The notes under the pieces: model-generated
What the model saw: the letters and a program-made list of their open reading frames with translations, nothing else
The model's database searches: none
What the model was told of the DNA's origin: nothing
Assembly: GCA_037893245.1 (NCBI GenBank)
Contig: JBAIAA010000779.1
Location: 310,001-374,000 of the forward strand
Length of the DNA stretch: 64,000 bases
From: Crossaster papposus
Lineage: Eukaryota > Echinodermata > Asteroidea > Velatida > Solasteridae
Reading direction: 5' to 3'
Program-made: the position numbers and the translations under genes
Shown: positions 11,544 through 26,500 of the stretch, piece after piece
Numbering within the stretch: position 1 is the stretch's first letter
Layout of the letters: each line of letters begins with the position of its first letter

Positions 11544-14500
11544 GTGAGTTCAATATTTTTGCTTTTGGGGTTTAACGTTGGGAAACACTATTTGCAGATA
11601 TCGCAATTTTTTACTACCAAATTATTAGGAAATATCTTACTTATTTGAAAATAAACAATGGTTCTAGGCATCCAGCAAAATGATTGCACTAGATATCTTG
11701 TAATTGTTTCGAAAAATTGCCAATTTTATTTTAAAAAAAATCACGATCACCATCGGGAACACTAAGAACAACTGCTTGACGCCAGTTGAAAATGAACGCC
11801 GTTTCAGGACAAACTCTTTGATGCCTTTCATCTCTAAGAGTGATTACAGCAAAGTACATGTACCTGCAAAACAAATAAGCAGTTTGATGTCAATTTCAGC
11901 GGCACTTGCATAGGAAATAAACTAGGTCAGGTGTAACTGGGACACCATAAAATGTGAGGCGTTCTTGCAAAATGAGACGGAACTGGGCACAAGACATATT
12001 GCAGAAAACTGCAAAATAATGAATACTGGGTGTTTGTTTTTTTCGTGTTTTTTTCTTCAAATTTATTAATATTTGTAATCTTTGGTATGCCTACTAACTA
12101 TATTTTGCCAAAAAATAGTATGAAAGCAGTGGAATAAAAGTGTTTTAAAGGAAAAACAATTGGCATTTTCCCGTATCACATGTACAAAACTCGAAACTTC
12201 AAAGGCCATTTTCTCAACATTTTACTTTTGCGACTTGTTGATAAATGCGAACTTTAAACAGCCATAACTTGTCGACGGAATGTCCTATTGAAGTGCAACA
12301 AACAGCGTTGTAAGGATAATATTATCCTCCTTTCTAATGCAGGAGAACCCTCATTACAACCTCTGCCCAGTTCCGTCTCATTTTGCCAGAGCCCCTCACA
12401 AATGCAACACTTCTGGATTTATGGACTGACTCGTGTAGTAACAGTTATTCTTGTGTTTGTTTCCAGTTTCAAGTGTTTTATCTAGACGCAGCATGTGCAC
12501 AGGAGGTACAGTGGGATGCCACAGGTGGATGCACAGTGAAGAATCACAGGTACTTTGGAGTATTTTACATGATCTCTTTGATCTTTTTCTTCTTACTTTT
12601 AACCCCTTGATGCTGCTATTGAATTATCAGAAATGGATGGATTTGGGGCGTTGTATTTGATAGTAAATATCATTTAACTGACCTGTTTAAAGTTTTACAA
12701 TCATGAATGCCGAGAAAAGCAAGCAAAATGGCATTTGTTTCCAACCGACGTCGGGCAGTTATTCTTATGTTGTTGTTTTTTCGCGATCGCCGTCCAGCGA
12801 TCGTGATTTAAAATTTAATTTAATTTTTCGGAACAATTACAGGATGTATAGCGCAATCATTTAGCTAGATGCCTAGAATCATTATTTACTTTCAGATAGG
12901 TAAGATACTTCTTAATTATTTGGTAGTAAATATATTTTCGATATCTGCAAATGGTTTATCCTACCTTTAACTTAGGTAAGATGCACCTTTTGTAAATATT
13001 TAAAAATGTTACTACCGAATTATTAAAAAATATCTTACTCATTTGAAAATAAATAATGATTTTAGGCATCCAGCTAAATGATTGCGCTAGATATCCTGTA
13101 ATTCATAATCGCCACTGGCGATCTTAAAAAAACACCACAAGAACAACATAAGAACCACTGCCTGATGCCAGTTAAAAACGAACGCCGTTTTTCTTGCTTT
13201 TTCCAGCATCCATGATTATAAAACTTCAGTCAGTTAAATCCACCCACAACCCCCAAATCCACCCATTCCTGATAGTTCAAGCAATTACCAATGGTGTATA
13301 TCCTACCTTTCAATCCACCCATTCAGTGATAATTCAAGCAATTACCAATGGTGTATCCTACCTTTAATTCCTCACTCACCGGATTAGATGCATGACAGCA
13401 CCACAGCCTTTGTCCAGCATTTGCACTGCACAATGGACCAGAGTGTACAGGCCATGTTATACGGCGTATTACAGATGACAACAGCATTCCGGGTGGATAA
13501 GCATGCTGCGGCCATATCTTTTTATAATATAGAATTGTCTTTATTACTTTTTCTTGTTTCAGTATTCTCCAATTTATACAGGGATACTTTTATTATTATA
13601 TGCCCTCTGCCCCAGTATTTTTATGATTCAGAAGTATTATAGTCCAAGTTGAAAGCAAAATATATTAATTGTTATTTAGGAAAATTGTAATTTTGTACAA
13701 ACCGACATTTAGTGGAAAACTTGTTGGAGCAGATGCTGGCAAAAGAGAAAGTTATTTGGAGGACATGTCTCCCCTCCCAACCCTTCTCCCAGGATGACAG
13801 GTATTCTGGGGCGTGCGAGATCATAGCAGGCCTTGCGCTAACTTTTTTTCCTGGGTAGCCCACCGGGCTAGCAAACTGCAGATTTTACTAGCCCGTTTAC
13901 ATTTTTGCTAGCCCGTATGTACAATGCACAAAACTATTCGTTCGGCAAGTACACGTACGTACATCTGTAGTAATGTACACAGATGGCGCTGTTCTGAACA
14001 GACTCTGTATCAGACGCTACTACTAGTGAAACGGCAGAACGCTCATGTATACTATACTAGCTACGCAGTGGGCCGTTATGGTAAGAAAGGCTGAACGATG
14101 TGAAAGAGAATAGTGCATATATGTGCGGTACCCTGCGCCGTAGTTTATACTATACTAATCTCACTGCAGCCCACCAGTCTACTCTGTTTGTGAGATCGCA
14201 GTGCACTGCATGCACACGTGGATCGAGTGCTTCCAGGCTATCGATAATCATGCCGAAAAACACAAACAAAAGACAGTTTATACTCAGTTTATTTTGATCC
14301 GATATTTATTTAATACACAAAACGACAATAACAATGTTAACATGTATTTTGATCTAAACCTTTACAGGTAGGTTACTGAATTTTTCACTAGCCCACCGGG
14401 CAACCAAGGAAGTGGGTCTGGGTAGCCCGAGGCAGTTTTCGCTAGACTTTGTACGCCGGGCTAGTACTATTTCGAGGCCTGCATAGGTGTTAAATAAGAT

Positions 14501-17500
14501 TTGTTTTACATCACAAATAATTCTGAGTTATCATCTGATTTGTACGCAGTTCACTAAGTGCCTTTGTCACTTGCGACTGTCCTGGGTACCACACAATTAC
14601 CCCCACAATGCAGCAGCCCTGCAGTCAATGCGTAAGTATATTTGAAATTTCATTTTTGTGCCTTTTTAAATACACGTATAATATGAAGAATTGCTGTTTT
14701 TTCCTTTGATGTCAGTAGAGCCATAGACGCACCTGCTGGTAGCAGGGAAAACCATACGTGACCTGTTCCAACGAAACCCAGACAAAGTCGCACAATGTGT
14801 TTTATTACAATGTACTCGTGGAGTCATTTCTGTGTGGATCACCAACTATTAATCTTCAATCTCAGTCCCCAAATTTGAACATAATCCATCACCAAGAAAT
14901 GTGTTTTTTGTTGATTTTGTGAAACAATTGTGTATATAAATAATACACTTTTCTGAATTTTAAAAACTGTTTATCTCATAATCAGGTTGTCAGGGTCTTA
15001 TCACTTTTGTTTGTATTTTTAAAACAAATGGAAATAAGACATTGTTCAGTTAAAATAAGAGTATGATTGGGGAAGTCAAGTGCTTTAGTAAAGAAAATAT
15101 GTCCCAAGTTTAAAGAATGCAGCCTTCCCAATGATTATTCTGCAGGTGCCTGTTGGGAAAACTGTTGCTGTCAGAAACAATCCATTGTGCTACGGATGGT
15201 ATGCAGTGTCTGTCCACCAAGCACCCATGTAAGAATGTCAAGTTGATTTAATGAGAATATAAAAGGCCTGCATGCACCCGAATTCACTAAACTCTTCTTA
15301 ACTTACGATGCATCGCAGCCCTGCGACGCGTCATATCTCCACGACGCGTCGCAGCTGCGACGCGTCGTGGAACCTATTTCACGAAACACATCGTACGTGC
15401 GACGCATCGTAGGTGTATTTATAGCACAAAACAGTGACTGTTGTATGTACCAACGCACAGTAAATAGCCGTCTGGTATTCTGCAAAGAGTCGTCGACAAA
15501 TTTCTTCTCAGAAAGCTTAAAAAATGTAAATCAAAATGGCTGACGTATGATGCATTTTTAACAAGCTTGTTTAATACAAGCTTGCTGTGGACCTCTAGCA
15601 AATTTGAAATTTCAAGAGCACTATTCAAAGTTTATTCATATGACTACGATGAATGGTTCATTTACAACTTCCAACTTCCCACATATTGTCCGAGTATTCT
15701 AGTCTCGTTTATTTCATTTTTGTGGTGTAAAACTGGCTATTAAAAGACGCATCTTATTTTACGACGACCCAAGTACACGTCGTATTACGACGTGTTACTT
15801 GTCGTTGCCAAGGTATTTGCAACGCATTGAACGCATCGTAACTTTAGTGAAATGGATCATACGACGTGTCGCAAGATGCGACGCGTTACTTTTCGTAACT
15901 TAAGTTGATACGCGTCGCAACGTTTAGTGAAATCGGGGGCAGGTCTGCACTGCACACTTGGTGTCGTGCAGTAGTTATCAAATGCACCTTCTCTTTTGTC
16001 CTGAATTGTCATGGTTTTCTCTACATGCAAGTTGTGAAGTGTGAACACGCTACTTTGTCAACTGGTTAAAATTCAATGTGATTCATTTAACCAGTTTGCG
16101 CCGGGACTGCGAGATGGGATTTTTTAATTAATTCAGGGTATTCAAACCAAATAGTTTTTATCGATTTGGCATTTAATTCAACCTGTAATTTTGAATGTAC
16201 TTTTTATAAACTTCTGGGAATGCAACTTGATTCTAACCAAATGTTGTTCAATATTTTTTTTTTTTATTTATTTTTTTTTGTGGGGGGGGGGGGTGGTGTG
16301 GGAGGATTTTTTATTGCCCTGTATTTTGATGATGTCATATTTTTAATAGGCATATCTGTCTCTTTTTATTTAATGTTTTTTTTTTCTCTTTCCGTCTTTA
16401 ATATTTGGACCCCAATGGAAATAAGCCTGTAAAATTGGGGCTATCCCAGGTTAAATCCACTATTTTTGTTTAATGTATTTTTTATCTGTCAATTATTGTT
16501 GTTGAGTTAACATAAATAAATCAAATCAAATCAAATAAAAAATTAGCCCATACATGTAGGCACATAATTAATTGCTTGCCTAGGTCAAGTAATTCAAATG
16601 CTGCCTTTATTAGCTTTACATCATGTCAGATATACGGGGTGTCCATAAAAAAAGGATACCCATTTTCAAATTCATTTTTATTGTAAAACTACTTAATTTT
16701 TCAGAAAAAGATAAATTTCTGTGGAAATTAGGGTAGAAAGTCCTCTGTCCAATGGTACATGTACAAGGTTCATTATGTCATTGCCATGAATGACTGAACG
16801 AACAAGACATTTATGACAGGCACTGAAATCGGCACTGTGGCAAGTTGTTTTTACTTGTGTGACAAAGATCAGGCAATTCTTTTGCTGTTTGAACACATTG
16901 AGAACACATTGAACAAGTTATGACAGGGTCCATGAATCCTTTTTCTGATCCATTTTTTTTTTGTGGTACACTTAATTATGTGACAAATTTAAGGTGATGT
17001 ACCCTCCACGTGGCCACTATTCCTGTTAATGCATAGCTGGCATCTTCGTCTCATGTCTCTTACTGCCCGCCTTATCATCCCAACTAGTCACAGTGCTGAT
17101 TTCAGTACCTTTCATAACTGTCTTGTTTGTTCAGTCATTCATGGCAATGACATAATAAACCTTATACCATTGGGCAGAGGGCATTATACCCTTTCAACAG
17201 ACATTTATTTTTTTCAGAAATATTCAGTAGTGTTGCAATTGCAATAATATGAATTTGAAAATGGGTATCCTTTTTTTATGGACACCCTGTATATTTTTTC
17301 TCAGATGGAGCGATTGGTCCAACAGACCTTCTCAGTGGACCATAGAAACAGTGAGAGTTTGGGTCATTGATTGGACCGATGCTGGTGATGAAGAATGGAA
17401 TAAGAATGCAACCACTCCATCACAGGTAAACATTCCATGTCTGAGACATCTCAGTATCACTACAAATTAAACATTTATAAAATATTCAGAACTACATACA

Positions 17501-20500
17501 GCAGCACATTTGTGGAAGTGCCGTGGCCTAGTGGTCTGGAGCATTGAATTTGTGGTCTGCGGGTAGTTCTGCAGGTTGGGGGTTGGAGCCTGGGCTAGGA
17601 CACTTATACGCATAATATGTGACCCGCTCCATGGTCTGATGAAGATGACAGGTGTATATTTATTTGCCGAATCCACTTTCCGAGAAAAACAGCTTAGAAA
17701 TAAACAAAATTGACCAAAATAATACGGACAGCGCACACAAATCCTCTTCATTTTCATCTTTATTGATCTTTTTTACATACAAGACATTAATGACGATAAT
17801 CTGTGAACTACACTTTCTAAAAATACAATGTTCAGAAAAACGGCTTGGTTATGATTTTCACCAATGCGTTCACTTCAATGGCCGATTGCGTAAAACGGCC
17901 TCAGCGACTTATTCCTGATTACGATGGAGCGGGTCACATGTGGCCTGATCAAGGGAAATGGGTCACATGTTGTTTTCCAGTGGTGCTGAAAATCACTCAA
18001 AAAAATATATTTCTCATCAAAAATCTGCTATACTTTGGGAATATATAATTGAAGAGTTTTTGAGTAAATACTACATTGATCCCAATTTCCAAAAAAATCT
18101 ACCTTTACAATGTTACGTAGGCCTGTACGCCCATAAGACAATAGCGACATGCGACTCATTTCTCTTGATCGAGCCACATATGGGTAGAAGCATTATTAAT
18201 GCCTTGCTGTGAACTAGTTACCCATCCCAACCCTATTCGTTCTGTGAAGTTATCAGATTGTCTTGTTTCAGTGTGAGGGGCTGGTTCTTCTACACTTTCC
18301 TCTAGTAGCCCACACCTCGAGTGGCCTTTGGCCTTGTGATGGGCGATTTGCGTTAAAAAAAAATCACAACCTTAAATGTGATATCAAATATAAGGGAAGC
18401 AGCAAGACTTTATTTGAGGGGTGTTCCAATGCGATTGAACCTGGCAACAAAACCAAATTGCTATAAGTAACTTGAAGGATAAACACTATGAAGAATATGT
18501 GTTCTGTCTGCAAAAACTTCAATGGCAGTTTTATAGCTGGGATAAACCATTTGCAGATTTTTAAAAAAATTACTACCGAATTATTAAGAAATATCTTACT
18601 TATTCGAAAGTAGATAATGATTCTAGGCATCCAGCAAAATGATTGCACTAGATATCCCGTAATTGTTCTAAAAAGTTAAATTTTATTAAAAAATTCACGA
18701 TCGCCGGATGGCAATTGCGAAAACTGCCTGACGCGGGTTGAAAACGAATGCCTTTTTTATTGCTTTTTTCTTGGCATCCATGATAGTAAAACTTCGGACA
18801 GGTCAGTTAAATTATATTTACTATAAAATACAACCCCCCAAAATCGCCCATTCCTGGTAGTTTAAGCAATTACCAATGGTGTATCCTACCTTTAACCAGT
18901 TCGCGTTGGGATTATTTTAACATCGCCGAGCCGACGGGCGGGATTATTTTTAACGAAACTCGATCCGAAGCGTGTTCAGGCCGATAGTGCTGGGTAGCAC
19001 ACCCACGCATTTCCGGCCTTGCGCGCTGCTGACATACATTTCCGAACTTGAACTTGGCGTGTTTATGCGTCATCCGTTTTGAATTTGGGGAAATTTTTGC
19101 GTTTATATACGTCATCCGGCGCGAACTGGTTAACACTTCAAATTTGAAAGAAAAACAGTGAAAATGTACATGCTAATTTGTTCCAGCATACATTACACCA
19201 GTCTCCATTCACTGATACAGAGTGGGCATTTTTATGTTTATGTATGTGTTAGAAAACGGATATGTCGTACGTACGACTTACAATTCATAAGTCGTATAGT
19301 CGTACTTATGAGATAGAAGTCGTACGCAACACTGCCTACAATAACATCACTACAAACAAATATTATGTGGGCACTTTAAACTAATTAACCAGTTCGCGCC
19401 GGGATTATTTTAACATCACCGAGCCGAGGCGCGGGATTATTTTTAGAGTAACTCGATCCGAGGGTTCAGGCCGATGGTACCGGAAAGCACACCCACGCAT
19501 TTCCGGCCTTGCTCGCTGCTGACCGACATTTCTGGCCTTGCTCGTGACGTGTTGATGCTTCATCCGTTTTGATACTGGGGAAAACTTTGCGTGTATAAGT
19601 CCTCCGGCGCAAACTGGTTAAAAATGGATTCAAACTGATTTAATAACGTCACTAAGACAACTTGTTATCCTAAAGGAATTAACACATTTAAATCTTCTTC
19701 CTCCACCACCCAAACAAAATGTACATGTATATTTGTAGTGCTCTGCAGTTTTGACAAGAATGTTCCATGACAAGAGGCAAGTACCAACTTTGCTGCAGGT
19801 TCATGCCACCAACCAACAACAGCTACAAGTTGACAATGTCACATTCAATGAAGACTGTGGGTCAGTTATTTCCTCATTTTGTACCAGTATCTAATAGCAG
19901 TATTTATCCTTCACAACTTCATGAAATAATTGGTAAGACTGCTCCTTCTGTTTTTGTAGACTCGTTACTAATACTGGTAGTTTCTTTTTGTGCCAGATGA
20001 TCATGGCAGAGTTGTAGGTTGTAGCTGTTGATGGAAGTGCCACAAAAAGGCACCAAAGGTGCACATTTAAAATTGGCATAATGAAAACAAACAATGCACA
20101 ATGTACCGATTCTGTAGGTTTATCAATACACACATTGTGTAATAAATAATGACTTGAATTTTGACAGCACTAGCTGTACAAACATGTATCCACATTTGTT
20201 TTCTTACCTTTGTTCTATTTTGGCAGGTGTTGGGAAGTACTTTGTAGAATTCCTGTGTACACAGAATTGGAGCTGAAAATAATGGGCAGTCCAGACAGAA
20301 CTGCTTTTGATTGTTTCATAGGGTATGTTAATGTACAATGTACAGAATTCTCTGTTCTTAACCAGTTCGCGCAGGAGGACGTATCCACGCAATTTTTTTT
20401 CCAGATTCAAAACGGATGACACATAAACACGTCACGAGCAGGGCCGAAAATGTCTGTCAGCAGCGAGCAAGGCCGGAAATGTGTAGGTGTGCTTCCCGGT

Positions 20501-23500
20501 ACCATCGGCCTTAACCCACTTCTGATCAAGTTTCGTAAAAAATAATCCCGCGCCTCGGCTCATTGATATTAAAATAATTCCGGCGCAAACTGGTTAATTA
20601 GTTTAAAGTGCCCACATAATATTTTTTGGTAGTAATGATATTGTAGGCAGTGTTGCGCATGAATTCTATCTCATGTATATGCGACTTATGAATTGTAAGT
20701 CGTACAACTTACGAATTCATACGTGCAAATTCGCTGCGCAAAAACTCCCCACAATGTCACAAATTTGTGTTCGCATACCCATTTACTCCTGGGTGGAGAG
20801 AAGCAATGCGTGACAAAATGCCTTGCCCAAGGGCACTCGCACCCTAGTCCCAGGCCGGACTCGATCCCACAACCGGTAGCTTTACTTGTTACAAATTCAA
20901 TGCTCCAGACCACTAGGCCACGAGTGCCTATACAGTTCAGAGAAAATTACTTGTCAAATTTGCTGATTCCTGTTGTGTGCTATAGGCATCTTATTCAATA
21001 TTTCTTTTCACTCTCTATGCAGTGACACTACTGTGTTGTTAACAAACCACTGGTTGTCTGTGGCAATCCAAGGCCAGACTGTTCAACTCCATCACTTAGC
21101 AGGGTATCCAACACGAGTTGTTCAAGATCCCTGTGCTAGTCATGCTGCTATTCTCTTATCTGAGTAAGTTGAGGGTTAAAACAAAAAATCTGACAAATAT
21201 ATCTTGAATTGTTGTAGATTCTTTTTCAGAAAAATATTTTTACATAACTTTGATCTGTCTCTATTTAAAGGTAGGACACACCATTGGTAATTGCTTGGAA
21301 TATCATGAATGGGTGGATTTGGGGGTTGTATTTTATAATAAATATCGTTTAACTGACCTGTCCGATGTTTTACAATCATGGCTGCTGAGAAAAGCAAGAA
21401 AAACGGTGTTCGTTTCCAACTGGCGTCGGGCAGTGGTTCTTGTGTTCTTTTTTCGCAATCACCACTAACCAGCAACAGATACAAGTTGACAATGTGACAT
21501 TCAATGAAGACTGTGGTCCACAATCGCGATTTAAAAAAAAAAAAATTAATTATAACAATTACATTAATTACAATTTAAATTATTATCATTATTTACTTAT
21601 TTACAAATAAAATAATTTTTTTTTTTTATAATTCGGAAGTTAATATTTTGATATCTGCAAATTATGGTTTATACAACCTTTAATTTTTCTTTTGTGTTTT
21701 TTCTTCCCTCGCTGCATGCTTGTGCGTCTCATATGTGTACATGTACTTGTTTGTTTCTTGTGTTACTGTCATTTTGCCTTTGAAGATGTTCTTGTTTAAT
21801 AACCAGTTCATGTTGGATGCCGTGCATACACGTAAAGTTTATCTAGGAATCATGACGGATAAACACGTCACGAGCAAGGCCAGAAATATCTGTCAGCGAC
21901 CGGCTCGCAGCGAGCGAGCCGGAAATATCTGGGTGTGCTACCCACAATACAGATGTCGGCCTGAACCCACCTTGGATCGAGGTTTGTGAAAAACAATCCC
22001 GCACCTGGGGCCGGTCAATGTCAAAATAATTCCGATGCGAACTGGTTAAAATTCAAATGTCAGGCTGTTGTAACTTTTTGATTTGATAAAAGTTGTTGAG
22101 ACTTCAAAGTATGGTGAGGGAAGCAGAATTGTTTTCAATATCACTGTATTTCTTTCTTTTTTCAAGACAAGCCTAAATTTGATTTTTGGTTGATGTGCTG
22201 TAAAAGTTCCATTAATAGTTCCAAATTTTGTCAATTTTAATCTCTTAAAAAGTAAAAGATGGATTTGGTGTATTTGGATAAACTGGTAATGACAGTGTTT
22301 ACCGTTCGCTTCCTTAGTTAGAGCTTTACAGTTGTAATTAGCCTGGATTTACATTAAAAGTATGTAGTGTAAAATTATAGTTTTTGTCTGAAGAATATAG
22401 AACCTGCTGCCTACCCTTTTATTTATAAGGAAAAAAATGTTCTTTTTATACTTTATAAGTCACCTCTGTCTTTCTATTACATAGGAATTCATTGCTCTTT
22501 ACAAAGGATGGATTCTTGACTTCAAAGAATCTCACACTTCCACTTCATCTAGCACAGGTAGGTAGAGGTTTCTGAACATAGTGACTGCAGTCTGGTGAGA
22601 TTAGCACACTTAATGAGTATTCATTGCCAAATTAAATATTCACGTATTCTTGTTCACCGAATAATCATATAAATTTACATCTTCTGTCAATTTGTTTGTT
22701 TTTTTAGTAATGAACAATATTTTACAGTTAAAAACAAAAATTTGCATTGATCCAACACGAAGGAAACATTAAGATATTTTTTTTAAATTTATTTCAAACA
22801 GTTTTGGGAATAATGTGCATAAACAGCAGGGTGCTTCCTATGTCTTTTGGAGTCTTGAGTCTTTTATGTTTTTATGCTAAAACAATTCTTACAGGCATTT
22901 ACATATGTGCAGGGGGGGGGGGTGCTTGCTAGTGTGCAGACAGTTGAATTGGACCCACAAATTGCCTGGGTTGAATACGGTGACTTAAGAGACCGCATCT
23001 AAACAATACAGTGATTTTATATTTGTGATGCGTTCTGGCAAAATGAGACTGGGCACAGGGTATAGTGAACAAAAAATGCAAAATCAATAAAAATAGGTGT
23101 TTTTTTTAGAGAAAGACAATTAGCAATTTGTACAAAACTAAAAACTTAAAAGGCTTTTTTCTCAACATTTTACTTTTGAGACATGTTGATAAATGCAAAC
23201 TTTAAACAGCCGAAACAGCATTATAAAGATAATCTTATCCTCGTTTCTAATACCTAAGAACCCTCATTTCAACCTCTGCCCAAATTTGACTAAAAAGACC
23301 GAATCAAAGCTCTAAACAATGCAGTGATCTCATCTTTGACAGAATCTTAGTCTTGAGGTGCAGAGTGTTGCCTTCACACCCACACACCTTCTACTGCTAA
23401 TAGACTCCAAGGTTTATGGTTTGCACAGGATGATTGGAAACCTGACCCAGATTACTGGTGAGTGCATTGCTAAAACTGGAAAGATACGATTCTTCTTCAC

Positions 23501-26500
23501 AAGGATCTTCCTTTTTTTCCCCTTTTTTTTTCAATTACCCGTTTATTGGACATTGTTTTATAGACTTTTGTTTTTCTGTTGTGTTTTTATCTACTGTATG
23601 CATATTATATATTATGTTTTCTATATATACATATATACTTTTTGGCAGGGGTTTTGGGAGGACACATCTTTTGATGACAGTTATTCTTAACCGTTGTCTC
23701 TCCCGGAGCATGGGATTTTTTCTTGTATTGTTCAAAGATTAAAAAAAAAAATTTTAAATGCTATGTACATGCACCCCTACTCTGGAAGAAAACACAACTT
23801 GATTGTTTTTTTGTTGGATATATAACTCGGGGGCTCTAGGCCGTTTATTCACCACACTTCACAACAACTCACACTCTGTTTTAACTCTAGCAAAATAAAC
23901 AAGGTCTTAACAAGAAAAAAACATACTGTATCAGCGCCGAGTGGCAACAGGTCTCCTCGGCCGATCGGCAGGGACTCTACTGCACGGTCCCACCGTGGAC
24001 AGAGCCGTAGATAGAGAGAGTTGCGACAACTACGGATTAGAAGCCATTTTGTTTCTAACGTACACCTGCGTAACGTCGCGCGCGCTATCCGTGTTTTTTT
24101 ACTACTGCCAGTACGCACGACTCAGCTGATCAATCGTTGTAATAGAAAAACCTGCTCATCAAAGTGACACAAACATATAAAGCCAATTGAAATATAAAAA
24201 CGGTTTCAGGCTACAAAAGTAATTTGGAAAGTTTAACGGTCGTAATTGTAAGTCATTTTCGAAAGGAAGAACTATTTCTGCAGCTGATTTCGCGTTTTGT
24301 ATTCTTTTGTTTTCTTTAAGATTATTGTATGCCAAGAATAAAGTATATTAGGTATTTAAATGCCAGGCCAAACAGAAATATATTTAGTCACAACAAACAA
24401 AAGTAGTCAAAAGTACGACCCAGCTTGGAGGTTAACACGTAAAAGTAAACCAATGGAATACAGTTGAAATCCATTTGTTCTAGTAAAAAAGCAAGCTTGA
24501 CATTTGAATCTTTGGCTATATTTCTTTTGCCAAAATTACTTAGGCTATTTCAAAACAAAGCATTTTTTTTAGAGTGTACATGTTGCTCAGGACGTGACAC
24601 ATTCATTTGTAATACTGCTTGTTTAGAATGAACATACAGGTTTTAACAAATCAAAGCTCATTATTATACAGCCACTCAAGTCAATGCAGTTAATTTTGAT
24701 CTGGCTAGGCCAACAATTTTGTATTTATCTTTCAACTTATTGGGGGCAAGTGTTCCTGACAAATCCCACTAGAAGCCATTCTACGAGAAGAAAAACATGG
24801 AAAGGCAAGTTAAAGGCAAGTTGTAGACTTTGTGAGCACAGTGATTTGTTAAAGTTCCAGCAAATTAGCAAAGATTTTGCGAAAAATATTTGCGATTTTA
24901 CGTGACTTGTTAACGTTTGAATGGTGCGTATGTTGCCACAGTCAAAACAACGTTGCCGTTGGCAATACATACATTTATTGGCAATTTTTATATGCATGCT
25001 TTCATATAGGGTACAAAATCCACCTTTTTAGATTATTGGACGTTTATCCTGCCCCAATGTTTTTTTCACATAGGCCTACTATACATCGTATTGCAAAAAT
25101 GTCTAAAAGAAAACTAGCCTAGGCTAGTTCAGGCTAGGATAGGCTAGCTATGCTAGGCTAGTTAGGCTATGTGAAAAAAAAACACATTTGGGGCAAGATA
25201 AACATTCTTTCCGTCCAATAATCTAAAAAGGTGGATTTTGTACCCTATATGAAAGCATGCATATACAAATCGCTGATAAACGTATGTATTGCCAACGGCA
25301 ACGTTGTTTTGACTGTTGCAACGTACGCACCATTCGCACGTTAACGTAAAATCTCAACTTGCCTTCAACTTGCCTAAACTTGCCTAAACTTGTCTTTCCA
25401 TGTTTTCCTTCTAGTAGAATGGCTGCCAAACCTGGGTAAGTTACATCAATTTTTACACCCAAACAAATACATGTAGTATAGTATTACCATGGAGGAATAA
25501 GAGCATTCCTCCATGGTATTACTAGTAAACATATCGTAGTCGCAGCCTTTTGAAAACAAAATGGCTTCATAGACCACGTGACCTAGCCATTTTGCATCTC
25601 TCATGTCGCAACTAGAGGACCGTGTAGCTGTGCTGGCGCCCTCTGCCAGTCAACCGGCACTGACGGTACAATATCCTCATGTCTCACACGAAAATTAGAC
25701 CAACCATTTGTATTATCACACTGTTCGATAGTACTTAGGTCACACGATTATGTTGGCTTTGCAATATGTTAATTCTGAAATATTTAATGTTATGGGAGAA
25801 TAAACTATTTAGTATTTGTTTGTCAGGGCTCGCAGGGCAGTCTGTTTTGAAAGCCAGAGATTGGTGCATTCGTCCAACTTTACATAAGGTAAGGCCCAAA
25901 AAAGGAAATTCTGCTTCCAATTACATTGCCTTTCAAAAATAAAGTCGGTATGTCAGAAAGTTGCAATTTTGTGTGTGCTGATTGAATGGGGTGTACCCAA
26001 CACCGTCAATTTGTGACAAATTCATAGTGTATGCATGCGAGCATGTACCACACTATACACAAGTAAATGCAATGCAGTTTTATTTACGTGCGCAATTTTA
26101 CAGGTTACCAGTTTGTAGCAAGTAGCCGCGAGGGGGGACATTTTTGATTACAAAAGTATCTATTTTTGATACAAAAGCCATACAAAATTGCCACAAAAGT
26201 TATAAAAACTTGCCTTAATTAACCAGTTTGCGCAGGGATTATTTTAACATCACCGAGCCGAGGCGCGAGATTATTTTTAACAAAACTCGATCCGAGGCGG
26301 GTTCGGGCCGATGGTACCTGGCAACGGACCCACGCATTTCCGGCCTTGCTCGCTGCTGACAGACATTTTCGGCCTTGCTCGTGACGTGTTTTGCGCCATC
26401 CGTTTTGAATCTGGGGAAAACTTTTTCTTGTATATATGTCCTCCGGCGCGAACTGGTTAATTATTGTCAACAATATTTATGGTTGATAATTTAGGTCGTG

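Noticed and set aside
18273-18466. Open frame after a TTTCAG in intron 6
   Set aside because: It contains the 'GTGGCCTTTGGCCTTGTGATGG' repeat tail, related to a block near 44270, and would break the phase between exons 6 and 7.
22929-22999. Possible exon reading TVELDPQIAWVEYGDL before exon 11
   Set aside because: No donor is compatible with exon 11, the acceptor context is poor, and exon 10 joins exon 11 in phase without it.
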